Shown here in pieces: positions 35,515-44,512 of a DNA stretch of 64,000 nt. Below the pieces are notes generated by a model that was not told the DNA's origin, made no database searches, and worked only from the letters and a program-made list of their open reading frames with translations. Position 1 is the first letter of the stretch; every line of letters begins with the position of its first letter. Position numbers and translations under genes: made by a program. This stretch comes from an uncultured Muribaculaceae bacterium (lineage in GTDB: Bacteria; Bacteroidota; Bacteroidia; Bacteroidales; Muribaculaceae): the NCBI GenBank assembly GCA_910579105.1, contig CAJTRT010000005.1:12815-76814 (forward strand). The letters run 5' to 3'.

Positions 35515-36948
35515 CTAAACATTTTTTGGGGAGAGCACTTCATCAATTCCCTGCTCGCGATGCGCGAGACGAATCCTGACACCGTAACGCTCATTAAGAT
35601 GACGCGCCATAGCCTCGGCGCAGTATACAGAGCGATGCCGGCCGCCGGTGCAGCCGAACCACACCGACAGGCTTGTGAAGCCCCGCTTGACATACCGCCT
35701 TACCGAGGCGCCTACCATCGCCTCGGCCTGTGCGAGAAAATCAAATACCTCGCCGTCGTCTTCCAGGAAGCGCCTTACCTCTGCATCCCGCCCTGTCAGC
35801 TGTCTGTACTGGTCATATCGCCCTGGATTGTGGAGCGCCCGGCAGTCGAACACGAATCCGCCGCCATTGCCGCTCGGGTCTGTCGGATAGCCTTTCCTGT
35901 ACGAGAAACTTCCCACTGTCACGGTCAGCCCGGGTTCTTCCTCATAAGGAGTAAAGCGTCGGCACAGGGAATCGGCAAGTGAATAAAGATACGGATAATC
36001 GTTGGAAAGCTGTGAGAGGATGTCACGCAGGTTCCTTACCCCCCGCGTTATGCTCTCTATGAAATGCTGCTTGCCCTGAATCAGTCCGCGGAACCCGTAA
36101 GCCCCCAGAGTCTGGAGGATGCGGAACAAAGCGAACACGGAAATCTCACGTCGGAACCTTTCAGGACCGATCGCGCCTCCGAGGCGGTTGGCTTCCCGGA
36201 TGTAAGCGTCGGCCAGCTCGTCCCTTAGCCGCTGCGGGATATTCGCCTTGGCCTGCCATAAGAGCGATACGAGGTCATACGCCCGCGGCCCGCGGCGCCC
36301 TCCCTGGAAATCTATAAGCCTCAGGCCGTCTCGCGTCACCATTATATTACGGCTCTGAAAGTCGCGGACCATGAAAGTATCCCATTCTCCCCGGTCTTTT
36401 AACAGCCGCGCCGCGAGCCGGTCGAAGTCGTCCTGCAATCTGCCGTCGTCAACTTCGCCTATGGCGGGTTTCAGGAAACAGTATTTGAAATAATTGAGAT
36501 CCCAGGACACCATCCTCGCGTCCATTTCCTTGTAGGGGGCGCATACGGAGAAATCGAAACCGTCCCGACCGGCGCCCTGGATTCTGGCAAGCATCTCAAC
36601 CGCTTTTTTCAGCAGCGCTTTTTCTTTATCGGAAAACACGCCCGTCTCTCGTCCGTTGGAAATCTCGTCGAACAGAGAAACATCGCCGAGGTCTTCCTGT
36701 ATATAGCAGCTGAAATCCGGGGCTGTGGCGATTATGCCTGGCACAGGGAGACGCTTTCGCGATAACGCCGCTCCGATCATACAGAACGCGCGGTTCTCGG
36801 CATAGTCGTCGCCCTCGGTGCCTATCACACTGCTCCCGTCGGGATTCGTCAGGCGGTAATACCTGCGGTTCGACCCGGCACCCGGAAGCAGCCTGGATTC
36901 CATCGGTTCGCGACCGTAGTTGGATTTATATAGCGCTTTAATATCCAT
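35515..36948 (-). CDS. amgK: AmgK-like anomeric sugar kinase fused to a RapZ C-terminal domain
   Basis: 477 residues from the ATG at 36948. N-terminal aminoglycoside-phosphotransferase-type kinase (about 1-320): SRLLPGAGSNRRYYRL loop, catalytic VRDFQSRNIMV (in place of HGDxxxxN) and metal ligand LIDFQGGRRG. C-terminal RapZ-C domain (about 340-477): VTVGSFSYRKGYP, FVFDCRALHNPGRY and FGCTGGRHRSV, the sugar-phosphate-binding signature. The kinase should phosphorylate MurNAc/GlcNAc at C1; in RapZ the C-domain senses glucosamine 6-phosphate. An ATG at 37053 would overlap hemW by 100 bp and is rejected. It sits 4 bp after hemW. Confidence 0.82.
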   Translation of the reverse strand: MDIKALYKSNYGREPMESRLLPGAGSNRRYYRLTNPDGSSVIGTEGDDYAENRAFCMIGAALSRKRLPVPGIIATAPDFSCYIQEDLGDVSLFDEISNGRETGVFSDKEKALLKKAVEMLARIQGAGRDGFDFSVCAPYKEMDARMVSWDLNYFKYCFLKPAIGEVDDGRLQDDFDRLAARLLKDRGEWDTFMVRDFQSRNIMVTRDGLRLIDFQGGRRGPRAYDLVSLLWQAKANIPQRLRDELADAYIREANRLGGAIGPERFRREISVFALFRILQTLGAYGFRGLIQGKQHFIESITRGVRNLRDILSQLSNDYPYLYSLADSLCRRFTPYEEEPGLTVTVGSFSYRKGYPTDPSGNGGGFVFDCRALHNPGRYDQYRQLTGRDAEVRRFLEDDGEVFDFLAQAEAMVGASVRRYVKRGFTSLSVWFGCTGGRHRSVYCAEAMARHLNERYGVRIRLAHREQGIDEVLSPKNV

Positions 36949-36952
36949 TTTT

Positions 36953-38089
36953 TCAAAATATAAGTTCTCTAAGTATGGCGTCAGCCGTAAGCCAGTTATG
37001 TTCCGGAATCCTGACGCGCCCATTGGCAATTTCCAGTCTGCCGCCGACGACAAACGGCCTGGCCGCGTCCAGCAGACGGTTCACTACCGGCTCTCCCCAG
37101 CGGTTCCCGGCGAACTCTATGCTGAGCCCGGCATCCGTGCGCAGGGAGGTTATAATGTAGTCGTTCAGCCTGTCCGTATCGGATTCCGCGTCTTGCTCAA
37201 AGGCCGTCGCGTTGTTTTCGAGCTTGCGCAGGTATTCCAATATATTAGAGGGATTGAATACGCGCTCGCCCCCAGGTGACAGACTGTGAGCGGCGCATCC
37301 GAGGCCCAGATAGGGGGTGAGATTCCAGTATCCGCTGTTATGCCTTGCCTCGTAGCCTGGCTGGCCGAAAGCGGAAATCTCATAATGGCGGTATCCGGCA
37401 TCCAGGCTCATCTGGCAAAGCACATGGTACATTTCTTCCGCGAGAAAATCGGTCGCCTCCACGACCTCGCCCCGTTGAAGCCGCGCGTATAACGGAGTCC
37501 CGGGTTCGTAGGACAGAAGGTAGGCCGAGAAATGCGGCGGCCGGAAACCGATCAGCTTTTCAAGGTTCGTCTGCCAGTCGCGGAGAGTCTGCCCCGGAAG
37601 CCCGTAAATGAGGTCGGCGCTGTAATTCATTCCCGACTCGGAAAGGACTGCCAACGCTTCTTCCGCCCGTAGGGCGGTATGTCTGCGGCTCACACATTCC
37701 AGTTCGCGGTCGCTGAACGACTGTATCCCGATGCTGACCCGGTTTATCCCCAATCCGCGCACCGCGTCAAGCCATTCACCGGTGAGGTCTTCGGGATTGG
37801 CCTCAATGGTGAACTCTTCAAGCGAGCGCGCGTCTATGCCGCCTTCCTCCAACGCCTCGACAATCTGCCGCAACAGCGGCAAGGGAAGCGTTGACGGAGT
37901 GCCGCCTCCGATGTACACTGTCGAAATGTCGCTTCCGGCAAGCTCGTCGGCGCGCAGGCTCCACTCTGTCCGGAGAGCCGACACGTATCGACGCATGAGT
38001 GACGCCACCGGCGCTCCGAGCGAGTAGAAGTCGCAATAGGCACACTTGCCGTGGCAGAACGGAATATGAATGTACACACCGGCCATCAC
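36953..38089 (-). CDS. hemW: Radical SAM heme chaperone HemW
   Basis: 378 residues. Starts MMAGVYIHIPFCHGKCAYCDFYS, where the CxxxCxxC cysteines bind the 4Fe-4S cluster, followed by the radical SAM TIM barrel (STVYIGGGTPSTLP, SIGIQSFSDRELE, SADLIYGLPGQTLRDW) and the HemW C-terminal domain with a winged helix (DRLNDYIITSLRTDAGLS). It binds heme and hands it to membrane cytochromes and is often mis-annotated as coproporphyrinogen oxidase; it lacks the extra N-terminal extension of true HemN. Its start overlaps the nuclease gene stop by 4 bp. Confidence 0.94.
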   Translation of the reverse strand: MMAGVYIHIPFCHGKCAYCDFYSLGAPVASLMRRYVSALRTEWSLRADELAGSDISTVYIGGGTPSTLPLPLLRQIVEALEEGGIDARSLEEFTIEANPEDLTGEWLDAVRGLGINRVSIGIQSFSDRELECVSRRHTALRAEEALAVLSESGMNYSADLIYGLPGQTLRDWQTNLEKLIGFRPPHFSAYLLSYEPGTPLYARLQRGEVVEATDFLAEEMYHVLCQMSLDAGYRHYEISAFGQPGYEARHNSGYWNLTPYLGLGCAAHSLSPGGERVFNPSNILEYLRKLENNATAFEQDAESDTDRLNDYIITSLRTDAGLSIEFAGNRWGEPVVNRLLDAARPFVVGGRLEIANGRVRIPEHNWLTADAILRELIF

Positions 38090-41000
38090 AACAATTCTTT
38101 CTCCATCTTACGGCAAACCGCGGTAAACTTGCAATACGCGCACTCTTCTTTCTCAGCGCATCTGAACGGCACCGAGGGATCGAAAAGTTCCTCAAAGACA
38201 TCAATCAGCCGGTCGTTGACCTCGTCTACGATTTCGTGATAGTCGGCAAGCTCCTCGCGCTTCTTGCCTGTGCCCGCGCGGTTAGAGGTAGTGACGGGTT
38301 TCAGGCCGGATTCAAGGAGTTTGCGAATCTGGTAAATCATCGGCTGCATCGGCTCGTCGTTTCCCTGCAAGCGGGCGTACGCCTGGCAGTATATCATCAG
38401 TTGCAATATCGCTTTCTTGCGTGTCGCCTGCGCGGATTTCGGCTGGTCGAATATTTCGTCAACCGACGTTATCCCGGTATCGTCGCCCCCGGTCTTGTAG
38501 TCTATTATACGGAGCAGGCCGCCGTTGTCAAGACGGTCAACACGGTCTATCGTGCATCTCATATTCACCCCGAACCGGCGGCATCCGTTCTCCGGACTGT
38601 CTGGGGCCGGCGAACCGACGAACTCCATATGCCCCTCGTAAGGGATTTCGCCTCCGAGATATGTGAATGCCCCGAATCCTTTTTCCAGACGGAACAAGTC
38701 GGAAATCTGCCGGGCTATTAGCCGCCCCATCATCGCGCTGCTCGGAGGCAGGAGGGTGTCGTTGTTTTCGCCCAGAAGAAGGTAATGCCGGTTTATAGCG
38801 CGGGTCACCTCCCTGCTGATCGCGGCCGAATCAGCGCTCATGGCGCTCAAAGCCGCCTCGTCGACATGGCTTCCGCCCGGATGGGCCAGCCTGCCGTCAT
38901 AAATCTTCTGGATCGCCTCATGTACGATAGTGCCGTAAGTACCCTCGTCGAGCCATTCAAGGACTTCCCGCTCCTCCCTGTAATCAGCGATATACGCTAA
39001 ATAAAACTTCATAGGGCAATCGATGTATGTGTTGACCGACGATGGGGAAAGGAACAAGGGATTCTCCAAAGAACGGAAACGTTCCAGTTTCTCCATGACC
39101 ACCGGGGTCTTCCTTTGGATGAGCAAGGCGTCATCAGGGGAGGGGATATTAAACGGGATAAGGTCGCGGGTAAGCCCGGCCGGCCTGTAAACGCGTTGCA
39201 GCTGGTGGAGATAGCGGGACATCTGCCCGCCGCCTCGGCTGCCGGGACGCGTGTCATACAGCAGGAATACCTTGCGCGCCCTTGAGATCATCCGGTAGAA
39301 ATAATACGCGAAAATTCCTTCCTGGTGCTCGATCGTGGAAAGGCCGTAGGCTCTGCGCAGCTGCTCGGGTATAAACGACGGCTGGAAACGCGTGCGCGGG
39401 AAAACCTTCTCGTTCATCGAGGGCAGGATCACGGTTCGGAAATCAAGCGAGCGAGCCTCCAGCACACCCATAATCTGCAACCCACGCAACGGCCTTCCTT
39501 CGAAATTGACCGTCTCGCCGGAAACAAGCCGCTCGATAAGCGAAAAAACAGTAGAGGGGATGAGAGCCTGCCCCGCTGCGTCGAGATACTTCGCTGCAAG
39601 CTCCTCTATATGGTCGGCGGCAGCGGCATACCGGCGCAGGAACACTCTGTCGACAATCCTGGGCACACTCCCGCTGGCCGAAGCTGACAGCGGCGCCCCG
39701 TCATCATCGAATTCACACTCCGTCTCGTTTGTTTCCATATCTGTTAGTTTCGAGCTTACAAGCCTGTCAAGCCAGGATAGAATATCGCGTAGATAAGCGA
39801 ACACCGCCCCGGCACGGGAGTCGGCCGGTACCGGCGTGAATACCGGGCGCAAATCCTCGAACTCGGGCTGGGCAAAGAGGGAGGCGCGAATCATTATCAG
39901 GTGTGATTCGTTGATATAGCGCATCGCCAGGGAGCACACATCTCCCATGCTATCCCGCAGGACAGGGTGGGAGAGCACGCTTCTTACATCCTCGTTGAAA
40001 AACGCGTAGCCCCCCTCGCGCTCCCTGCGGCCTCTGAGCTGCAGGCTGACGATGGAACGCGTCAGTCCCCATACAGGTGAGTTGCGCAGAGGGTAGCCCA
40101 TTGTGATGTTCAGCGGCTTGATTTCATCAGGAATAGCCGACACCACCGGGAGCACCAGTTTCTCGTCGGGAAGAATCACTGCCGTGTGGCGCAACGCTTC
40201 CGCCGCGTGCAAGGAGTCAGTTTCCAAGTCGAATGGATGCTCCGCCTCCACAAGCCTACCCGCGATCTGCGCCTGGGCGGCTCGCGAGGGCACGCCTATT
40301 ATATGGATTTCGGGAAAGCTATCGAGCTGCCCGACGCAGTCATACCGCGACGGAAATTCCCGGACATACTTGTTCATGAACCCGGCGGCTGAATTGTCGC
40401 CGTCGCGGAATACCGGAGAGGCCGCGTCCCAGTAGAAATCGGCCATGGATTCGCCATCCGTCCCGCGCATATCGCGCAACAGGGCGAAAATACGTTCCTC
40501 GGCCTTTGACAGCATAGTGAATCCGACAAAGATGTATCTTGAATGAGGCAGCCTGGCGTGATCGGCGGCTTCAAGGCACTTTATCGCCGAGACGTATGCC
40601 ATCGAAGAGGTGCGCAGGCCGCGGGATTCAAGCTCGTTATGAAATTCACCGTACACTTCGTTCATAACCTGCCAGATACGCGTGAACCCGCTGACCGCTT
40701 TCGAACGCGTCCCCTCGGCTCCGTTATGGATTATGTGGTTCCAGAATTCAGCCACATGGCGCTGCGACGACCGGTCAAGGTTCAGGAAGCGCTCGGCAGC
40801 CTGCCAGTCCTCGGGCTGGAGATAATTCGCCGATATTTCTTTGAGAAGCTCGACATTGCGGAAAACCTCCCTGGGATCGGCAAGGTACATATCAACGTCG
40901 TTGAAGTCGGAAAGCAGCACGTCCGCCCAGTAGACAAACCTGTTTATGTCTATCTCGGCCGCTATCTCGTCAGAAGCCTCGCCTTTATTGAGTGCTTCGG

Positions 41001-41322
41001 AATGTCTTATAAGCACGCGGCGGTACGCTCGGTAAAGAATCAGTATCTGTTCCAGTCGTTCGGCGGGAATCCCGGGAGCAAGCCCGTCGACAAACTCCGT
41101 GATCGTAGTCGTTTCCGGCTGTATGGAGGTGGGAGCGAGTTTCCTTTGGAATCCCGCCATGTAGTGCGAGAAAAACGTGGCCGAACGCTTGTTGGGGAAC
41201 ACGAAGCAATAGTCGAGCAGCCTCTCCGGCGGTTCCCCGGCATAGGCTCTCGCGATGGCTTGGAGGAACGGCTCTGGATTGGAATTGATTCCGGAATCGC
41301 CTGTCTGTCTGTCGTGCGCCAT
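38086..41322 (-). CDS. AddB-like helicase/nuclease subunit (PD-(D/E)XK family)
   Basis: 1078 residues. The N-terminal part resembles an inactivated UvrD-like helicase (CFVFPNKRSATFFSHYM takes the Walker A position without GKT). The C-terminal 230 residues form a PD-(D/E)XK nuclease: GTYGTIVHEAIQKIYD, RIIDYKTGGDD, and QLMIYCQAYAR. Four cysteines, one in CPMKFYLAY and three in CAYCKFTAVC and just before it, match the iron-sulfur staple of AddB. It should work with an AddA helicase in double-strand-break end resection; addA is not in the window. It lies 1 bp after holB. Confidence 0.86.
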   Translation of the reverse strand: MAHDRQTGDSGINSNPEPFLQAIARAYAGEPPERLLDYCFVFPNKRSATFFSHYMAGFQRKLAPTSIQPETTTITEFVDGLAPGIPAERLEQILILYRAYRRVLIRHSEALNKGEASDEIAAEIDINRFVYWADVLLSDFNDVDMYLADPREVFRNVELLKEISANYLQPEDWQAAERFLNLDRSSQRHVAEFWNHIIHNGAEGTRSKAVSGFTRIWQVMNEVYGEFHNELESRGLRTSSMAYVSAIKCLEAADHARLPHSRYIFVGFTMLSKAEERIFALLRDMRGTDGESMADFYWDAASPVFRDGDNSAAGFMNKYVREFPSRYDCVGQLDSFPEIHIIGVPSRAAQAQIAGRLVEAEHPFDLETDSLHAAEALRHTAVILPDEKLVLPVVSAIPDEIKPLNITMGYPLRNSPVWGLTRSIVSLQLRGRREREGGYAFFNEDVRSVLSHPVLRDSMGDVCSLAMRYINESHLIMIRASLFAQPEFEDLRPVFTPVPADSRAGAVFAYLRDILSWLDRLVSSKLTDMETNETECEFDDDGAPLSASASGSVPRIVDRVFLRRYAAAADHIEELAAKYLDAAGQALIPSTVFSLIERLVSGETVNFEGRPLRGLQIMGVLEARSLDFRTVILPSMNEKVFPRTRFQPSFIPEQLRRAYGLSTIEHQEGIFAYYFYRMISRARKVFLLYDTRPGSRGGGQMSRYLHQLQRVYRPAGLTRDLIPFNIPSPDDALLIQRKTPVVMEKLERFRSLENPLFLSPSSVNTYIDCPMKFYLAYIADYREEREVLEWLDEGTYGTIVHEAIQKIYDGRLAHPGGSHVDEAALSAMSADSAAISREVTRAINRHYLLLGENNDTLLPPSSAMMGRLIARQISDLFRLEKGFGAFTYLGGEIPYEGHMEFVGSPAPDSPENGCRRFGVNMRCTIDRVDRLDNGGLLRIIDYKTGGDDTGITSVDEIFDQPKSAQATRKKAILQLMIYCQAYARLQGNDEPMQPMIYQIRKLLESGLKPVTTSNRAGTGKKREELADYHEIVDEVNDRLIDVFEELFDPSVPFRCAEKEECAYCKFTAVCRKMEKELL

Positions 41323-41323
41323 G

Positions 41324-42445
41324 TTACTGTTTGAGCAGGAGAATCATTTTCACGGCAAGGTCGAAGAGGATGATCTTCGCGTTGCCGTTAGCGGCAATGT
41401 CGGTTTGGGCGAGATTGAACTGCCCCATGATCCGTTCGGCGTTGCGTTCGTTTATGAAGGGGGAGAAGCGCGACGAGAACCGCGCCTCAGCCTGGTTGAG
41501 ATAGTTCAGCTGCGGCATGCGGAGGTTGCATATGAAATTCTCGCGGACCATCCGCTGGCAGTATTCCAGGAAACGCCCCTCCTGCTCGCGGCCAAGCGCG
41601 GCCACCTCGTTGACCCAGACCTTCAACAATCCGATTTTGCGCTGGTAGGCCAGGCGCATCAGGCGTGTGAAAAATTCAAGGAACTGCTCGGTCTCCTTGC
41701 TCATCCTGGCCTCCTTCTCGGCGGCGAGGATGCTCCCCTGGGCGACATGAGCGACAGAGCGCGCATCGGCCCCGGACAGCGACAGAACCCCGGCCAGGTA
41801 GCGAGCTACCACGTCGTCGCCCAGCCGCCGCATCTCGATCCGCTGCAAGCGGGAATATATCGTGGGCAGTATTTCGCGCGGGCTGTTGCTGACGAATATC
41901 AACGACGTGCCGGGAAGCGGCTCCTCGATGAGTTTCAGCATCTTGTTGGCGCACTGCACGTTCATCTTCTCCGGGAGCCACATCAACACGATCTTGGTGT
42001 CTGACGCCCTTGCCGTGAAAGCGAGTTTGCGCAGTATATCCTGGCTCTCCTCGACATACATCTGCGGCTGCCCGTTGATATTGCCGAGGGCTTTCTGCCA
42101 CTCTTCGAAGTTCATGAACGGCGAGAGGGTGATGAAGTCACGGAATTCCGCTATGTAATCATCGGAAACAGCCTGCGACTTGCCGTTTTTCAACACCGGG
42201 AACGAAAAGAGGAGATCGACGTGGTTGAAAGTGGAATGTTGCACGCATGCGGGGCATACGCCGCAGGAGTCTCCGTCATGGCGGTTCTCGCAATGGATAT
42301 ACTGGGCGAGAGCGCGGGCCATGGCGAACTTACCGACGCCTGCCGGGCCTTCAAGCAGAAGAGCGTGAGGTAGGCGTCCGCTGTCGACCAGCGCCCTTAA
42401 CCTGTCCTTGACACTATCATGCGCTATGACGTCGGCAAATCTCAT
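41324..42445 (-). CDS. holB: DNA polymerase III, delta-prime subunit
   Basis: 373 residues from the ATG at 42445 (MRFADVIAHDSVKDRL). AAA+ clamp-loader stator. GPAGVGKFAMARALA is the P-loop; CENRHDGDSCGVCPACVQH is the zinc module of tau/delta-prime proteins; SRLQRIEMRRL is the arginine-finger SRC-like motif with the Cys replaced by Leu. Unlike the E. coli protein, which lacks a true P-loop, the P-loop here looks complete. An earlier in-frame ATG at 42616 would place 57 residues over the promoter zone and is rejected. First gene of the holB-nuclease-hemW-amgK-murU run. Confidence 0.9.
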   Translation of the reverse strand: MRFADVIAHDSVKDRLRALVDSGRLPHALLLEGPAGVGKFAMARALAQYIHCENRHDGDSCGVCPACVQHSTFNHVDLLFSFPVLKNGKSQAVSDDYIAEFRDFITLSPFMNFEEWQKALGNINGQPQMYVEESQDILRKLAFTARASDTKIVLMWLPEKMNVQCANKMLKLIEEPLPGTSLIFVSNSPREILPTIYSRLQRIEMRRLGDDVVARYLAGVLSLSGADARSVAHVAQGSILAAEKEARMSKETEQFLEFFTRLMRLAYQRKIGLLKVWVNEVAALGREQEGRFLEYCQRMVRENFICNLRMPQLNYLNQAEARFSSRFSPFINERNAERIMGQFNLAQTDIAANGNAKIILFDLAVKMILLLKQ

Positions 42446-42477
42446 ATTCGTAAAACTGGCAGTGTGATTCTTTTTTA

Positions 42478-42485
42478 CAAAGGTA
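42478..42485 (-). promoter_or_regulatory. -7 box of the holB operon
   Basis: Minus-strand TACCTTTG, an exact TAnnTTTG match 33 bp before the holB ATG. No clear -33 TTTG at the right distance. Confidence 0.45.
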
Positions 42486-42601
42486 CGAAAAAAAGCACAT
42501 TCCCGCCGCATCACCGCGGCATAAGTTGGGCCGCGCAACCATTTGTCGCGGAAATTGTGGAATTTTCCGACCGATATGAGCAACCGCGTCTGATTTATTG
42601 T

Positions 42602-42609
42602 TACTTTTG
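42602..42609 (+). promoter_or_regulatory. -7 box of the proCBA operon
   Basis: TACTTTTG, an exact TAnnTTTG match 26 bp before the proC ATG at 42635. The -33 region is not clear. Divergent from holB. Confidence 0.45.
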
Positions 42610-42634
42610 CAATCAAACTTATAATACGTCAGAA

Positions 42635-43414
42635 ATGAAAATCTCAATCATAGGTGCCGGCGCCATGGGTGGCGCCGTATTGGAAGGGCTGGTAAAGAGC
42701 GGCTTCAATTCAGCAGATCTCACAGTCGCCGACCCCTTCGACAAAGCACTATCCAAAGCGGCAGCCTTGGGTGTCAGCACGACCATCGACAACAATGCGG
42801 CGATCAAGGACGCGGACCTCATTATGGTGTTCGTGAAGCCTTGGCTCGTCGGCGACGTGCTTACCGGAATTAAGGACGATATTGACGCTGACCGCCAGGT
42901 GGTAGCCGTGATTGCCGCCGGGGTCTCGTCGGAACAACTGATCGACTGGCTCGGGAGCGGACACGATATGCCGCAAACCGCCTTGGTTATTCCCAACACC
43001 GCCGCGTCAACGCTCCAATCGATGACCTTCATCGCGCCGGTGACGGCTATGGAGGATGCTTTGAAACTGATTACCGACACTTTCGACCGCGTTGGCACAA
43101 CGCTCGTTGTTGAGGAACGGCAGCTCGCCGCGGGAACAACGCTGGCCTCCTGCGGCATAGCATACGCGTTACGCTATATCCGCGCGGCGGTCGAAGGCGG
43201 AGTGGAGCTTGGTTTCAGGGCCGACATCGCCCAGGAAATCGTTACCCAGACTGTCAAGGGAGCGGCTTCGCTGCTCGAAAACGGCGCTCACCCGGAAAGC
43301 GAGATCGACAAGGTGACGACACCTGGCGGCCTTACCATAAAGGGGCTTAACGAGATGGAGCGTGCCGGCTTCTCCGCCGCGGTGGTCCGCGGCCTGAAGG
43401 CCGGCTTGAAGTAA
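42635..43414 (+). CDS. proC: Pyrroline-5-carboxylate reductase
   Basis: Last step of proline synthesis: NAD(P)H-dependent reduction of pyrroline-5-carboxylate. 259 residues from the ATG at 42635. It begins MKISIIGAGAMGGAV, the Rossmann motif; an earlier in-frame ATG at 42419 would overlap divergent holB and is rejected. VFVKPWLVGDVL and the C-terminal dimer signature (TTPGGLTIKGLNEME, usually TSPGGTT) support the call. It is followed by proB at 15 bp and proA at 3 bp, giving all three enzymes from glutamate to proline in one operon. Confidence 0.95.
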   Translation: MKISIIGAGAMGGAVLEGLVKSGFNSADLTVADPFDKALSKAAALGVSTTIDNNAAIKDADLIMVFVKPWLVGDVLTGIKDDIDADRQVVAVIAAGVSSEQLIDWLGSGHDMPQTALVIPNTAASTLQSMTFIAPVTAMEDALKLITDTFDRVGTTLVVEERQLAAGTTLASCGIAYALRYIRAAVEGGVELGFRADIAQEIVTQTVKGAASLLENGAHPESEIDKVTTPGGLTIKGLNEMERAGFSAAVVRGLKAGLK

Positions 43415-43429
43415 TCGCCGCTAAACGCT

Positions 43430-44509
43430 ATGGATAAGACGCTTAGAATCGTTGTCAAGGTCGGCAGCAATGTGCTGACCAGGAGTGACGGATCACCGGA
43501 TATAACCATTATGTCGGGGATTGTCGATCAGATCGCGGAACTGCGCCGCGAGGGTCATCAGGTAATACTCGTTTCTTCGGGAGCGGTCGCCTGCGGACGG
43601 TCAATGGTGAGGCCGTCAAAGAGGCTCGACAGCGCGGGGCAGCGGCAGCTCTTCTCGGCTGTGGGCCAAATCAAACTGATGACGACATATCTGTCGCTGT
43701 TCGGAGGGCACGGTATCCCGGTGGGACAGGTGCTGACGCAGAAAGAGAATTTCGGCTCCCGGTTGTCATACCTCAACCAGCGTTCATGCATGGAAGTGAT
43801 GCTCGACAACGGGGTGATTCCGATTGTCAACGAGAACGACACGGCTTCAATGACCGAGCTGATGTTCACCGACAATGACGAGCTGTCGGGACTGATAGCG
43901 GCGATGATGGATGCCGACCAGCTCATCATCCTGTCGAACATCGACGGCATATATACCGGCTCGCCCGACGACCCCGCTTCCAGGCTGATTCCCGTTGTCG
44001 GCCTGGGTGAGGATTTGTCAGATCACATCGTGACCACGAAAAGCGGTTTCGGCCGGGGAGGCATGGGAACCAAGTACGGCATCGCCAGGAAGCTATCCGA
44101 GGAGGGTGTCAAAGTCATTATCGCCAACGGTCGCCGCCAGGGAATACTTACCGGCCTTGTAAACCGACCCGGCGAAACGCCGCATACCGAGTTCGTCCCC
44201 AGCGATGCCCCGGTGAGCAACATAAAGCGGTGGATCGCCCACAGCGCGAGCTTCGCGAAAGGTCGCCTGACAGTCAAGGATGATGCGGCGGCGTTGCTGC
44301 GCAGCGACAGGGCGGTCAGCCTGTTACCTGTCGGCATATCGTCTGTCGACGGAGAATGGGAGGAGGGGGATATCGTGAACATCTACGCCCCCGACGGCTC
44401 AAAAATCGGGGTAGGGCGCGCGTCGGCCGACTCCGCCGCGACACTCGCGCAAATCGGGCAGCACGGAGGCCGCCCCATTGTTCATTACGACTATCTGTTT
44501 CTGGAATAA
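43430..44509 (+). CDS. proB: Glutamate 5-kinase
   Basis: 359 residues. Phosphorylates glutamate to gamma-glutamyl phosphate. Amino-acid kinase domain at about 1-255: VVKVGSNVLTRSDG, ILVSSGAVACGRSM, PIVNENDTASM, DQLIILSNIDGIYTG and the activator loop GRGGMGTKYGIA. A C-terminal PUA domain follows (about 272-355, GRLTVKDDAAALLRSD, SLLPVGISSVDGEWEEGDIV). In the family proline feeds back on the kinase domain. Its product is unstable, so tight coupling to proA, 3 bp downstream, makes biochemical sense. Confidence 0.96.
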   Translation: MDKTLRIVVKVGSNVLTRSDGSPDITIMSGIVDQIAELRREGHQVILVSSGAVACGRSMVRPSKRLDSAGQRQLFSAVGQIKLMTTYLSLFGGHGIPVGQVLTQKENFGSRLSYLNQRSCMEVMLDNGVIPIVNENDTASMTELMFTDNDELSGLIAAMMDADQLIILSNIDGIYTGSPDDPASRLIPVVGLGEDLSDHIVTTKSGFGRGGMGTKYGIARKLSEEGVKVIIANGRRQGILTGLVNRPGETPHTEFVPSDAPVSNIKRWIAHSASFAKGRLTVKDDAAALLRSDRAVSLLPVGISSVDGEWEEGDIVNIYAPDGSKIGVGRASADSAATLAQIGQHGGRPIVHYDYLFLE

Positions 44510-44512
44510 ATA

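Noticed and set aside
42419..42634. Earlier proC start at 42419
   Set aside because: It would overlap divergent holB and the promoter boxes; the Rossmann motif begins directly at the ATG at 42635.
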